Assembly (NCBI GenBank): GCA_965371805.1
Contig: CBDUZW010000027.1
Location: forward strand, 1-54,586
DNA length: 54,586 bases
Direction: 5' to 3'
DNA from: JAOZTV01 sp965371805
GTDB taxonomy: Bacteria > Acidobacteriota > Aminicenantia > UBA2199
Shown here piece by piece: positions 35,275-43,909 of the stretch. The notes beneath the pieces are model-generated. The model saw nothing but the letters and a program-made list of their open reading frames with translations, made no database searches and was not told the DNA's origin. The translations under genes were made by a program, and so were the position numbers. The first letter of the stretch is position 1; every line of letters begins with the position of its first letter.

Positions 35275-36366
35275 TTATTTTTTATTTATAAATGGTACTT
35301 CAACAACCTTTGCATTTACCATTTTATCTCTGATACTTATCTGAAATTCTGTCCCTACCTCTGTTTTATCAATAGGAAGATAAGTCATCCCAATAGATTT
35401 TTTTAAAAAAGGACCATAAGTTCCACTTGTAACTTCACCGAACTGTACTCCATCAACAAAAACTGGATAACCATGCCTTGCAATTCCTCTGTCAATTAGT
35501 TCAAATCCTATTAGTTTTCTTTTTATACCTTCTTCCTTCTGCTTAAGTAAAGGCTCTTTTCCGATAAAATCACCTTTTTTTAATTTCAGTATCCAACCGA
35601 GGTTCGCCTCAAGTATAGTATGTGAATTGTCAATATCATTGCCATATAAGGCCATACCCGCTTCCAACCTTAAGGTGTCTCTAGCGCCTAGTCCTGCTGG
35701 AATTATCCCGAACTCTTTTCCTTTATCAGCAAGTTCAAGAAACATTTTTGATGCAATTTCCTCATTACCTTTAAAATATATTTCGAAACCATATTCGCCG
35801 GTATATCCTGTTCTGGAAATTATTGAATCCACTCCCATAACTTTTCCATGAATAAATGTATAATATTTCATTGGGTCTATATCTTCATCCGTAAATTTAG
35901 CCAATAACTTGCCGGCTTCCGGGCCCTGGATTGCAATTTGAGAATACTCATCACTCACATTCGTAATCTCTACATCAAAATGTCCTGCCTTTTCTTTCAT
36001 CCAGTTAAAATCTTTTTCAAGATTAGCTGCATTAACAACGAGCATATATTTCCCTTCTTCTACAAAATATACAAGCAGATCATCAACAAAACATCCTTTC
36101 TCTGTTAAAAGTCCTGAATAATGAATTTTTCCCGGCTTCAATTTTGAAACATTATTTGACGTAATATGAGAAACAGCTTCAAGAGCCTCTTTGCCTTCAA
36201 AGATCACCTCTCCCATATGGCTTACATCAAAAAGTCCACCTGTAGTTCTTACTGCATTATGTTCTGCATTTAAACCGGAATATTGAACCGGCAGATCCCA
36301 TCCAAAAAAATCAACCATTTTACCTTTTAATTCATAATGTGCTTTATTAATCTTCGTTTTTCTCAT
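35275..36366 (-). CDS. gcvT: Aminomethyltransferase (glycine cleavage T protein)
   Basis: 363 aa, usual length. VDFFGWDLPVQY, GLFDVSHMGE and RTGYTGEYGFEIY are T-protein motifs around the folate site. It transfers the methylene group to tetrahydrofolate and releases ammonia. First gene of gcvT-gcvH-gcvPA-gcvPB-glyQ-glyS-radA. A strong Shine-Dalgarno (AGAGGTG) lies 7 nt before the ATG. The L protein (lipoamide dehydrogenase) is encoded elsewhere. Confidence 0.96.
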   Translation of the reverse strand: MRKTKINKAHYELKGKMVDFFGWDLPVQYSGLNAEHNAVRTTGGLFDVSHMGEVIFEGKEALEAVSHITSNNVSKLKPGKIHYSGLLTEKGCFVDDLLVYFVEEGKYMLVVNAANLEKDFNWMKEKAGHFDVEITNVSDEYSQIAIQGPEAGKLLAKFTDEDIDPMKYYTFIHGKVMGVDSIISRTGYTGEYGFEIYFKGNEEIASKMFLELADKGKEFGIIPAGLGARDTLRLEAGMALYGNDIDNSHTILEANLGWILKLKKGDFIGKEPLLKQKEEGIKRKLIGFELIDRGIARHGYPVFVDGVQFGEVTSGTYGPFLKKSIGMTYLPIDKTEVGTEFQISIRDKMVNAKVVEVPFINKK

Positions 36367-36815
36367 CTGATTTCACCTCTTTTTTTCACATCACTATATT
36401 TTACAAATCAAATTGAGTAATTATAAACAATTTGTCAATACCTTTATCATCATAAGTCTTAACGTAAAGCCACAGCATATTATTAAATATACCGTAAATT
36501 TTGCAAAACCTTTTGACAACAGTGTTTTCAAGTACTACATTTGCATCAATTTCTCAACTCAGGTTTATAAGTGTAAAATTATCATAATATTCCTTAAAAT
36601 GCAAGAGAAAAGAGACATATCCTGAAAAATTTTTTGATAAAGTATTAAGTATAATACCCTTCTACCGTCAAGAATTCCAGCTTGGACCAGCAGATATTTT
36701 TGAATCGAAATGAATTTTATTGTTCTATACTTTCAAACAACTTAGTCTCTTGAGAAAAAAAAAGAAAACAAATGAAATGTTTTTTTTCAAATCTTCTCTT
36801 TTCTTTTGTTTTTTT
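36367..36815. other. 449-bp region upstream of gcvT and downstream of cheY-like gene
   Basis: It should contain the promoter of the gcv operon, but I see no confident pair of hexamers and no glycine-riboswitch pattern on the minus strand. At 36755-36830 a purine-rich tract and a pyrimidine-rich tract could pair imperfectly and end in T9 on the minus strand, possibly a weak terminator for the CheY-like gene. No supportable ORF. Confidence 0.45.
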
Positions 36816-37181
36816 TTATATAAGAGAGTTTATTTTATCTAATAAATCATTATTTGAAAAAGGTTTTTCTAAAATACAGTCAGCCTTCAATTTGGAAGCC
36901 ATTTTCAGATATACATCAGGTTTAATTCTACCACCACCTGAAACCGCCATGATCTTTACATTCGGAAATTTTGCTCTAATTTCTCTTATAAGCTCTAATC
37001 CATCCATGTCAGGCATAATAATATCTGTTATAACAAGATCTGGAATAATTGATTCTATTTTACTCATTGCATCCTTACCATTGTGAGATGCATCAACATA
37101 ATATCCTTTTTTTTCCAATATCCTTTTATACAAATTTCTATAGAGTAACTCATCATCAATCACTAAAATATGCTTTTTCAT
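36816..37181 (-). CDS. Single-domain (CheY-like) response regulator
   Basis: 121 aa, receiver domain only. Acidic pair D9/D10, phospho-acceptor D53 (VITDIIMPDMDG) and K106 in LEKPF. It has no output domain, so it acts by protein contact or as a phosphate sink. A strong Shine-Dalgarno, AGAGGAGG, precedes the ATG. It follows a chemoreceptor gene and a 55-codon ORF on the same strand, but whether it serves chemotaxis cannot be told; no cheA or cheW is in the window. Confidence 0.9.
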   Translation of the reverse strand: MKKHILVIDDELLYRNLYKRILEKKGYYVDASHNGKDAMSKIESIIPDLVITDIIMPDMDGLELIREIRAKFPNVKIMAVSGGGRIKPDVYLKMASKLKADCILEKPFSNNDLLDKINSLI

Positions 37182-37252
37182 AATGCCTCCTCTTAATATT
37201 CAATCAAATACTCTCAATCTATAATATCATAATCACTAAAATAATTCCAAAT

Positions 37253-37420
37253 TTATTTTTCAATGCTGAATTTTATTGTATTTCTTTTAGCATCTTCTTT
37301 TTTCCATTTTTCCGCGATTTCTAAAATATATGTTAATGATTCATCTGAATTTGGCTCAGTGATAGACTTGACTTCTTTACATTCTCTATAAAGTATAAGT
37401 TTTAAGACACTTTTTTCCAT
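37253..37420 (-). CDS. Small hypothetical protein (55 aa)
   Basis: ATG at 37420-37418, TAA at 37255-37253, in the 278-nt gap between the chemoreceptor and CheY-like genes, same strand, 38 nt after the chemoreceptor stop. The composition is protein-like: an N-terminal strand (SVLKLILYREC), a helix (SDESLTYILEIAEKWKKED) and a basic end. The ribosome site is weak (AGG 13 nt upstream). The position suggests co-transcription with its neighbours. I do not recognise the family; it may be spurious. Confidence 0.45.
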   Translation of the reverse strand: MEKSVLKLILYRECKEVKSITEPNSDESLTYILEIAEKWKKEDAKRNTIKFSIEK

Positions 37421-37458
37421 AATTCTAATTTACCTATTTTTTTGTTCCCTAACAGGAG

Positions 37459-39420
37459 TTAAAACCTCTCGAAATCGCTGTCTTCACTATCCTGAACTTT
37501 TCCCATGTTTAGCTTTACTCCACTATTAGTAGTGCTTCCTAAAGCCTTAGGCTTTACAGGATTCCGGGTTGCAGGCTGCGTGGTTTGCTCTGTTGTATGC
37601 GTGGCATATCTCTGATCTTTGCGGGCGTACTGCTGACCAGTATCTCCTACTTTGAAATAAGAGATCGTTGATTGCAGCTCCTGAGCCTGGGCAGAGAGTT
37701 CTTCTGCTGTTGATGACATTTGTTCAGATGAACTTGCATTTTGCTGAACAACTTTGTCCAGTTCATTTATTGCTTTTACGATCTGTCCTGCACCCTGATT
37801 CTGCTCTGTGCTGGATGCTGTTATTTCTGAAACCAGCTCAGCAGTTTTTCCAATATCAGGAACAAGTGCATTTAACATCTCTACTGCCTTCTCTGCTACT
37901 CCCTGGCTGTTCTTTGCGATCTCAGTGATCTCCTCTGCTGCATTTTGGCTCCTTTCAGCAAGTTTTCTTACTTCTGATGCAACAACTGCAAAACCCTTTC
38001 CATGTTCTCCTGCTCTTGCTGCTTCAATTGCTGCATTTAATGCAAGAAGATTTGTTTGCCTTGCTATTTCCTGCACTATATTTATTTTTTCAGAAATCTC
38101 CCTCATCGCTGTTGTAGCTCCAATTACAGCTTCACCACTCTCTTTTGCATTCTCTGATGCTTTAGCTGATAATTTTTCTGTTTGGAGAGAATTATCAGTA
38201 TTCTGCTGGATATTTGCACTCATTTCTTCCATTGCAGAAGACATTTCCTCTGCGGAAGATGCCTGTTCTGTTGCTCCTTGAGACATCTGCTGGGATGTTG
38301 AGCTTAACTGTTCACTTCCAGAAGCCACATTGTCTGCAGAAGATTGTACTTCCTGAACAATGGATTTAAGATTTGATACCATCGTGTTCATTGCATCCGC
38401 CAGCTGTCCGGTTTCATCCTTCTGATTAACTGAAACATTGACAGTTAAATCTCCAGAGGCTATCTGATCAGCTGCAATAACCACTTTTTTAATCGGAGTG
38501 GTTATAATCTTTGCAAGAGCAACTTGAAGAAGGATAAGAGTTAAAGAAAATCCGGCTACCAGTAATAATAATGTAATTATTGTCTTGTTCATATTTGCAA
38601 ACACAGATGCTGTATTCACTTTTTCCATATTACTAATTGCTGAACTTGCCGCCTTATTCGTTTCCATTAGCTTATGCTCATTTTCCTGAATCTTATTGGC
38701 GTTACTAATATATGAGTTAATATATTCAATAATTTTCAGGTTAAGTTTGACTGCTTGAACCGGCAGCTGGGCAAAAGGCGTATTTTTTAAAGCAATTGTA
38801 TCTCTTCTGCCCGCCTCTACTCTTTTGTTTAAAAAAAGGATAAATTTATCTTTTAATTCCAGATTGCCCTTTAACTTTAAAAATTTGATCTTTATTGCAA
38901 GCATTCCTGATGAATTCTGCGATGCACCGACAATCACAGCCCTTTCAAGATTTGAAACTTCCGCTCTCTTATTTGCGTCAATTAATTTTTTTGACACTGT
39001 TGCTATAAAATTATCAGAAATATTTTTTGAGTCTTCAGCTATTTTCATAACTTTTGTCTCTATCTGCTGATTCTCTTTAAAGCCTACCTCAGCATCTTCT
39101 GCCAGTTTCCATGCATTTGCCAGCGGTGTTTTGAATTTATCACCTAAAAGAGGATAAGCATTGATTGTTTTATCTAGATCCTGTTTTTTCTTCTCTAATT
39201 GGTCGAAACTGATTTTTTTAAAAAAATAATTCTCAAATTGAAGGGTCATATCCTCAATCTGATTTGCAAACTGACCAAAAACCTTGTTTTCCTTTTCTGC
39301 TCTTTCCATCATCCTCTGATTGCCCATATATAAAAAAGCTATAATAACCAATCCAATAATAAGAACAAAAGTTGGAATCTGCAATTTAACCCCAATCTTC
39401 ATTTTTCTAAATAAATTCAT
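37459..39420 (-). CDS. Methyl-accepting chemotaxis protein
   Basis: About 653 aa from the ATG at 39420, chosen because AAGGAGGG lies 5 nt before it; the frame extends 12 codons further. TM1 about 13-32, a helical periplasmic sensor (33-277), TM2 about 278-300, HAMP (about 301-353) and the signalling hairpin with tip QTNLLALNAAIEAARAGE (about 455-472). Ends in a flexible tail rich in Gln/Thr/Asn, without the NWETF-like receptor-methylase tether. A sigma-54-like promoter lies just upstream. The attractant is unknown. Confidence 0.93.
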   Translation of the reverse strand: MNLFRKMKIGVKLQIPTFVLIIGLVIIAFLYMGNQRMMERAEKENKVFGQFANQIEDMTLQFENYFFKKISFDQLEKKKQDLDKTINAYPLLGDKFKTPLANAWKLAEDAEVGFKENQQIETKVMKIAEDSKNISDNFIATVSKKLIDANKRAEVSNLERAVIVGASQNSSGMLAIKIKFLKLKGNLELKDKFILFLNKRVEAGRRDTIALKNTPFAQLPVQAVKLNLKIIEYINSYISNANKIQENEHKLMETNKAASSAISNMEKVNTASVFANMNKTIITLLLLVAGFSLTLILLQVALAKIITTPIKKVVIAADQIASGDLTVNVSVNQKDETGQLADAMNTMVSNLKSIVQEVQSSADNVASGSEQLSSTSQQMSQGATEQASSAEEMSSAMEEMSANIQQNTDNSLQTEKLSAKASENAKESGEAVIGATTAMREISEKINIVQEIARQTNLLALNAAIEAARAGEHGKGFAVVASEVRKLAERSQNAAEEITEIAKNSQGVAEKAVEMLNALVPDIGKTAELVSEITASSTEQNQGAGQIVKAINELDKVVQQNASSSEQMSSTAEELSAQAQELQSTISYFKVGDTGQQYARKDQRYATHTTEQTTQPATRNPVKPKALGSTTNSGVKLNMGKVQDSEDSDFERF

Positions 39421-39450
39421 CTTACCCTCCTTTTTTTTAACACTTTTATA

Positions 39451-39468
39451 TAGCAAATATTATGCCAA
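39451..39468 (-). promoter_or_regulatory. Sigma-54 (-24/-12) promoter of the chemoreceptor gene
   Basis: Minus strand TTGGCATAATATTTGCTA (39468-39451): TGGCAT, N5, TTGCT, with the obligatory GG-N10-GC spacing. The predicted start of transcription is near 39441, giving a ~20-nt leader that contains the Shine-Dalgarno. Two NtrC-type activators are encoded in this window, one 2.9 kb away at 42298. The stretch 39421-39715 otherwise holds nothing I can support. Confidence 0.6.
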
Positions 39469-39715
39469 TATAATCCAGAGCCAATATAAGAGCTTAAATC
39501 AATATATATAAAAAAAAAAGACTCGACTTACCTCATAATAAACAGTCAAAACAAATAGTCAAAATAACCCTATTTTTTAAAATTGTCCTTAAGTTTTTTA
39601 TAGATTCCTATTTATTTTTTTAAAGTGATAAAGAAATTGCATATCCGGGCAGCTCTATATTCTCTATTGAATATTCAAAAACCATCGATATCCCCTACTT
39701 CCTCAATCAACTTAA

Positions 39716-42058
39716 TCAAGTTTTCATAGTTTTTTTATCCAGGACCTTTTTAATAATTGATCCCAGTTCATTTATTCTAACCGGTTTTATAATAATTGCA
39801 CTTATCCCTTTTGTTTTGGCATTTTCTTCATTGAGGCTACTGCTGCTGAATCCTGTGCAAAGAATAACCGGTATTTCCGGATTTATCTTATGGATCTCAC
39901 TTGTTAACTTAACTCCTGTCATATTTGGCATTGTCATATCGGTTATAAGAAGATCAAACTTATACGGATTCGCCTTAAATGTTTCCAGCGCTTCAATACT
40001 GCTGGTTTTGCTCTCTACCTGATATCCAAGTTTTTTCAATATTTCTGTGTTCATTTTTGCAATCAAAACCTCATCATCCACAAACAAGATCTTCTCCATA
40101 TTTCCTTTAATAGGATATATTTGAGATAGATCTGATTGTTCTGCCTGAGTGGAATCCATTAGAGGAAAATAAACATTAAATGTTGTACCTATCCCGGGTT
40201 CAGAATATACATTTATTCCTCCATTATGATCCTTAACAATCCCATAAACAACAGAGAGTCCCATACCGGTCCCTTCTCCAGTCTTTTTTGTTGTAAAATA
40301 GGGATCAAAAATACGCTCTAATAATTCTTTGTCCATCCCGTCACCTGTATCGGTAACAGCAAGGTGTTGATATGGTCCAGTCTCAAGACCCAATATTTTC
40401 GCATCATCTGTATTTAGTATACAATTCCTTAAGATTATATCCATTTCTCCGCTTTCTTCTTTCATTGCATGGGCAGCGTTTGTACACAGGTTCATAAGAA
40501 CCTGATTGACCTGGGTTTCATTTGCAAAAACCTGCCCAATAGACTCTTCAATATTTGATCTTATTTTAATCGTTGTCGGGATGGTTGATCGCATAAAATT
40601 AATAGTTTCCTTAATAATTTTCCCAATATCCACCGAACTCATAATTTGCTCGTTTTTGCGGCTGAATGTCATAATCTGACTGATCATTTCTTTCGCTCTT
40701 TTCGAAGCAGCCAATATATCGAACAGTTCATCATCTTCACCTTCTTCCATTTTATCCAATAGCATTTCAGTATTGCCTATTATTACCCCCAACATATTAT
40801 TAAAATCATGAGCAATACCACCTGCTAATGTCCCTATCGCCTCCATCTTATATGATTGTTGGAGTCTTGATTCAAGTTTCTGTTTTTCTGTTATATCAAT
40901 ACCAAATCCGATAAAATATTCTAAATCATCTTTTCCGTCAAGAATTGGGGCACCATACCATTCTACTACAATTTTTTTTCCTTTTTTTGTAAGAATATTA
41001 TTAACATTAATTGTATTTTTTTTTCCCAATAACTGTTCAAAAACTTTATTTAGAGAATCATGATCTTCCTCAGGAACTAATTTTTTAAGATAACTTTTTC
41101 CTTCTAATTCCTCAAATGTATATTCCAATACCTTCAGCATTGATTTATTAATATTTTTTAATGTTCCATGTTTATCAATAGAAACAAAATACGCAGGTGT
41201 TGAGTCAAGAATTGTTTTATTGAAAGCAATCTCCTTCAGCAATGTCCGTTCTACTCTTTTTCTTTCTGTTATGTCTTGAACAAGAGAGACAACACCATTC
41301 ACCTTACCTGTTTTATCAATAATGGGACTATTATTCCACTCACAAATAATCTCTTCACCATCTTTTCTAATGTTTTTATTAGTACTTTGCATGCCCCCTT
41401 CCTGCTCTAACAGGTTTTTCCATATTTTATCAACCTCTTCCCACACTTCCTCTGGTATCAACAGCTTATCGGCACGTTTACCCATAGCCTGATCAGAACT
41501 ATAACCAAATATTTTTTCCGCTCCTGGATTCCAATATATAACTTCGAAATTCATACCCCATTTAATGACACCTATGGGAGTTTTCTGAAAATGCTGTTTC
41601 AGTTCATGCTGGCTCGATTTTAATACTTTTTCTATCAATTTTTTTGTTCTATTCCTGGTTTTTTGTGCTGCTACACCGAAACTTTTTATGAACTCTATTA
41701 AATCAAGGTCATCGCAAGGCTTTTCAAAAAATGCAGTCGCACCATCACGTAAAGCTTCAAATTTTTTATATGTTTTTTTATTACCAGCAATAACAATCAC
41801 TTTTGTATCAGGAGAATAATTTAATATGTATTCTATAGAGAGTGCTGTCTTCGTAAGTACCGTGTCATAAATAACGACAACATCAGGAAAATCTTCTTTA
41901 AAAAAGTCAATCGCTTTTTCTGCAGTTGAAACTACATCAATATTTAAATTTAAGGCAGTATCTTTGATTTTATTTTTCAGACTGTTATCAATTCCTTTCT
42001 TACTAACAAATAGAACTTTTATGCATTCAGAATTTACCTTATCAAGACATATTGACAT
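39716..42058 (-). CDS. Soluble hybrid histidine kinase (REC-PAS-PAS-HisKA-HATPase-REC)
   Basis: 780 aa, no membrane helices. An N-terminal receiver-like domain (about 12-125, VVVIYDTVL at the phospho-site), two PAS domains (about 150-265 and 280-395), HisKA with H417 (GGIAHDFNN), HATPase (about 510-630) and a C-terminal receiver with D707 (LLITDMTMPNMTG). It resembles hybrid kinases that relay to a separate output protein. The divergent NtrC-type regulator gene at 42298 is a plausible partner by position. The ATG is preceded by an unusual G-rich tract, AGGGGGGG. Confidence 0.9.
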   Translation of the reverse strand: MSICLDKVNSECIKVLFVSKKGIDNSLKNKIKDTALNLNIDVVSTAEKAIDFFKEDFPDVVVIYDTVLTKTALSIEYILNYSPDTKVIVIAGNKKTYKKFEALRDGATAFFEKPCDDLDLIEFIKSFGVAAQKTRNRTKKLIEKVLKSSQHELKQHFQKTPIGVIKWGMNFEVIYWNPGAEKIFGYSSDQAMGKRADKLLIPEEVWEEVDKIWKNLLEQEGGMQSTNKNIRKDGEEIICEWNNSPIIDKTGKVNGVVSLVQDITERKRVERTLLKEIAFNKTILDSTPAYFVSIDKHGTLKNINKSMLKVLEYTFEELEGKSYLKKLVPEEDHDSLNKVFEQLLGKKNTINVNNILTKKGKKIVVEWYGAPILDGKDDLEYFIGFGIDITEKQKLESRLQQSYKMEAIGTLAGGIAHDFNNMLGVIIGNTEMLLDKMEEGEDDELFDILAASKRAKEMISQIMTFSRKNEQIMSSVDIGKIIKETINFMRSTIPTTIKIRSNIEESIGQVFANETQVNQVLMNLCTNAAHAMKEESGEMDIILRNCILNTDDAKILGLETGPYQHLAVTDTGDGMDKELLERIFDPYFTTKKTGEGTGMGLSVVYGIVKDHNGGINVYSEPGIGTTFNVYFPLMDSTQAEQSDLSQIYPIKGNMEKILFVDDEVLIAKMNTEILKKLGYQVESKTSSIEALETFKANPYKFDLLITDMTMPNMTGVKLTSEIHKINPEIPVILCTGFSSSSLNEENAKTKGISAIIIKPVRINELGSIIKKVLDKKTMKT

Positions 42059-42297
42059 CCCCCCCCTATATGAAATGTAATTGCATAGAACAATAATTTA
42101 TCAGTATAATTAAATATGATTTTTATTTCAAATTTTTTTACCAATACAACTTGAAAAAAATTATATATTTGTTATTATTTTATATTAATGTAGAAATATA
42201 ATGTTGAAAAGAAATAGAATTAAGAGAAAATTGTTTTTAGAATATCATACAAATACTATAGATTTATCAAGATTCACCAAGAAGGGGATCCGACAAC

Positions 42298-43707
42298 ATG
42301 ACAAGTGGTTTTAACATAAGGATATTTAAAGAGTTAACTGTTCTTTTAGTAGAGGATGAAGACCTATTAAGAAAGACAACAGGAAAATTCCTGTCAAAAA
42401 TATTTAAAACTGTTTATTTGGCAGAAAATGGTGTGGCAGGAATCGAAGCCTTCAAAAAGCAAAATCCGGATATAGTTATTACTGACATTAAAATGCCTGT
42501 ATTAGATGGATTAAAGATGGCAAAAGAACTAAAGAAAATAAACAAGAGTATTCCCATTATTGTGACAACGGCATACAGCAAAACAGAGCATTTAATCGAG
42601 TCTATTGAAATAGGTGTAGATCGTTTTGTCAAAAAACCATTTGAAAGAGATACATTGCTGGAAGCTCTATACAAATGTTCTATCCCAATTATTCAAGAAA
42701 ATAATATTCAAAAATACTCCAGTACTATTTCAAATTCTTTAATAAACAGAATTGGAAGTAGTAAAAAAATGAAGAAAGTGATTGATGGAGTAGAAAAAGT
42801 CGCTAAAACAGATTTCTCCGTTATCTTACAAGGAGAGACAGGTGTTGGTAAAACACTTATTGCAGGAATTATTCACGAATTAAGTCCTAGATCAAAAAAT
42901 CCTTTTGTTACACTTGATATCGGATCCATACCAAAAGATCTAATTGAAAGTGAATTGTTTGGTCATAAAAAAGGGGCTTTTACCGATGCTCATATTGACA
43001 AGACTGGTTACCTTGAAGCTGCAAATGGAGGAACAATATTCCTTGAAGAGTTGGAAAATGTAGGAAAAGAAGCACAGGCAAAATTACTTAGAGCAGTTGA
43101 AGAAAAAAAAATATATCCTTTGGGGTCAACAATTCCTGTCCCGACTGATTTCAGAATCATAGCTGCAACAAATATTGATATTAAAAAAATTGTAGAAAGA
43201 AAAGATTTCAGAGAGGACCTGTATTATAGGTTATTTGAATTTGAGATCATGATACCTCCATTAAGGGAAAGAATAGAAGAAATAGAAGAACTCGCAAATA
43301 AATTTTTTTTAGATGCAAACAAGGAATTAAATAAAAAGATCAGATATATCAATAATGACGCGTACAGGATGTTAGAAAAAAACAGCTGGCATGGAAATAT
43401 AAGAGAGTTAAATAATATGATAAGAAGAGCCGTTCTGATATGTAAAGAAGAATATTTGTCAAAAAGGGATATTATGTCAGTAATAAATGATTTAAATGTC
43501 AAAAGCACAAATGTAGACAAGACAAATATCACTACTGAGAAAAACACATTAGACGATATAATTGGATTGGAAGAAATTGAGAAACAGCATATATTAAATG
43601 TTTTAAAATTGACAAACTGGAATCGGATGAAGACAGCAAGTTTATTAAAAATCAATTACCAACGCTTATTTAGAAAAATAAAAAAGTATAATATTGATTC
43701 AAATTAA
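42298..43707 (+). CDS. NtrC-family response regulator (GAFTDA variant)
   Basis: 469 aa. Receiver with E19/D20 pocket and D63 (VITDIKMPVLDG), AAA+ domain with Walker A GETGVGKT (179-186) and Walker B-like GTIFLEELE, then a C-terminal Fis-type helix-turn-helix (about 435-465). The sigma-54 contact loop reads GAFTDA (226-231) instead of GAFTGA, a variant also seen in known family members. A good ribosome site (AGAAGGGG) precedes the ATG. It is divergent from the hybrid kinase at 39716-42058; the sigma-54-like promoter at 39451 makes the chemoreceptor a possible target. Confidence 0.9.
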   Translation: MTSGFNIRIFKELTVLLVEDEDLLRKTTGKFLSKIFKTVYLAENGVAGIEAFKKQNPDIVITDIKMPVLDGLKMAKELKKINKSIPIIVTTAYSKTEHLIESIEIGVDRFVKKPFERDTLLEALYKCSIPIIQENNIQKYSSTISNSLINRIGSSKKMKKVIDGVEKVAKTDFSVILQGETGVGKTLIAGIIHELSPRSKNPFVTLDIGSIPKDLIESELFGHKKGAFTDAHIDKTGYLEAANGGTIFLEELENVGKEAQAKLLRAVEEKKIYPLGSTIPVPTDFRIIAATNIDIKKIVERKDFREDLYYRLFEFEIMIPPLRERIEEIEELANKFFLDANKELNKKIRYINNDAYRMLEKNSWHGNIRELNNMIRRAVLICKEEYLSKRDIMSVINDLNVKSTNVDKTNITTEKNTLDDIIGLEEIEKQHILNVLKLTNWNRMKTASLLKINYQRLFRKIKKYNIDSN

Positions 43708-43909
43708 TTCATTTCTGTTAAATTAATAAATATCAATAGAAATATTACACTTTTTTTAGGATAAGCTCTGGTTTAGTCAAAAAATATTTGACTTATTTTT
43801 TCATATATAATAGAATTAATGATGATCAAAATTACAAACAGTTTTAAAACAAGAAAATTATCCGGCATAGCGGCTTGCTTTCATATTCTTTAATTAAAAT
43901 AAATTAATA

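Noticed and set aside
36420..36438. TTGACA and TATAAT on the minus strand upstream of gcvT
   Set aside because: Perfect hexamers but only 7 bp apart, too close for a sigma-70 promoter.
36413..36625. 70-codon plus-strand ORF in the gcvT leader
   Set aside because: No ribosome site and no protein-like pattern; it lies in AT-rich DNA expected to hold the gcv promoter.
36367..36815. Glycine riboswitch or T-box upstream of the gcv-gly operon
   Set aside because: Looked for because of the operon content; none of the conserved blocks was recognised by eye.
37808..38281. 157-codon plus-strand ORF antisense to the chemoreceptor
   Set aside because: It lies entirely inside the conserved signalling domain of the chemoreceptor; its Ala/Ser-rich product is typical of a shadow frame.
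43788..43811. TTGACT and TATAAT before the SelB-like gene
   Set aside because: The spacing is 12 bp, outside the workable range; the region is simply AT-rich.
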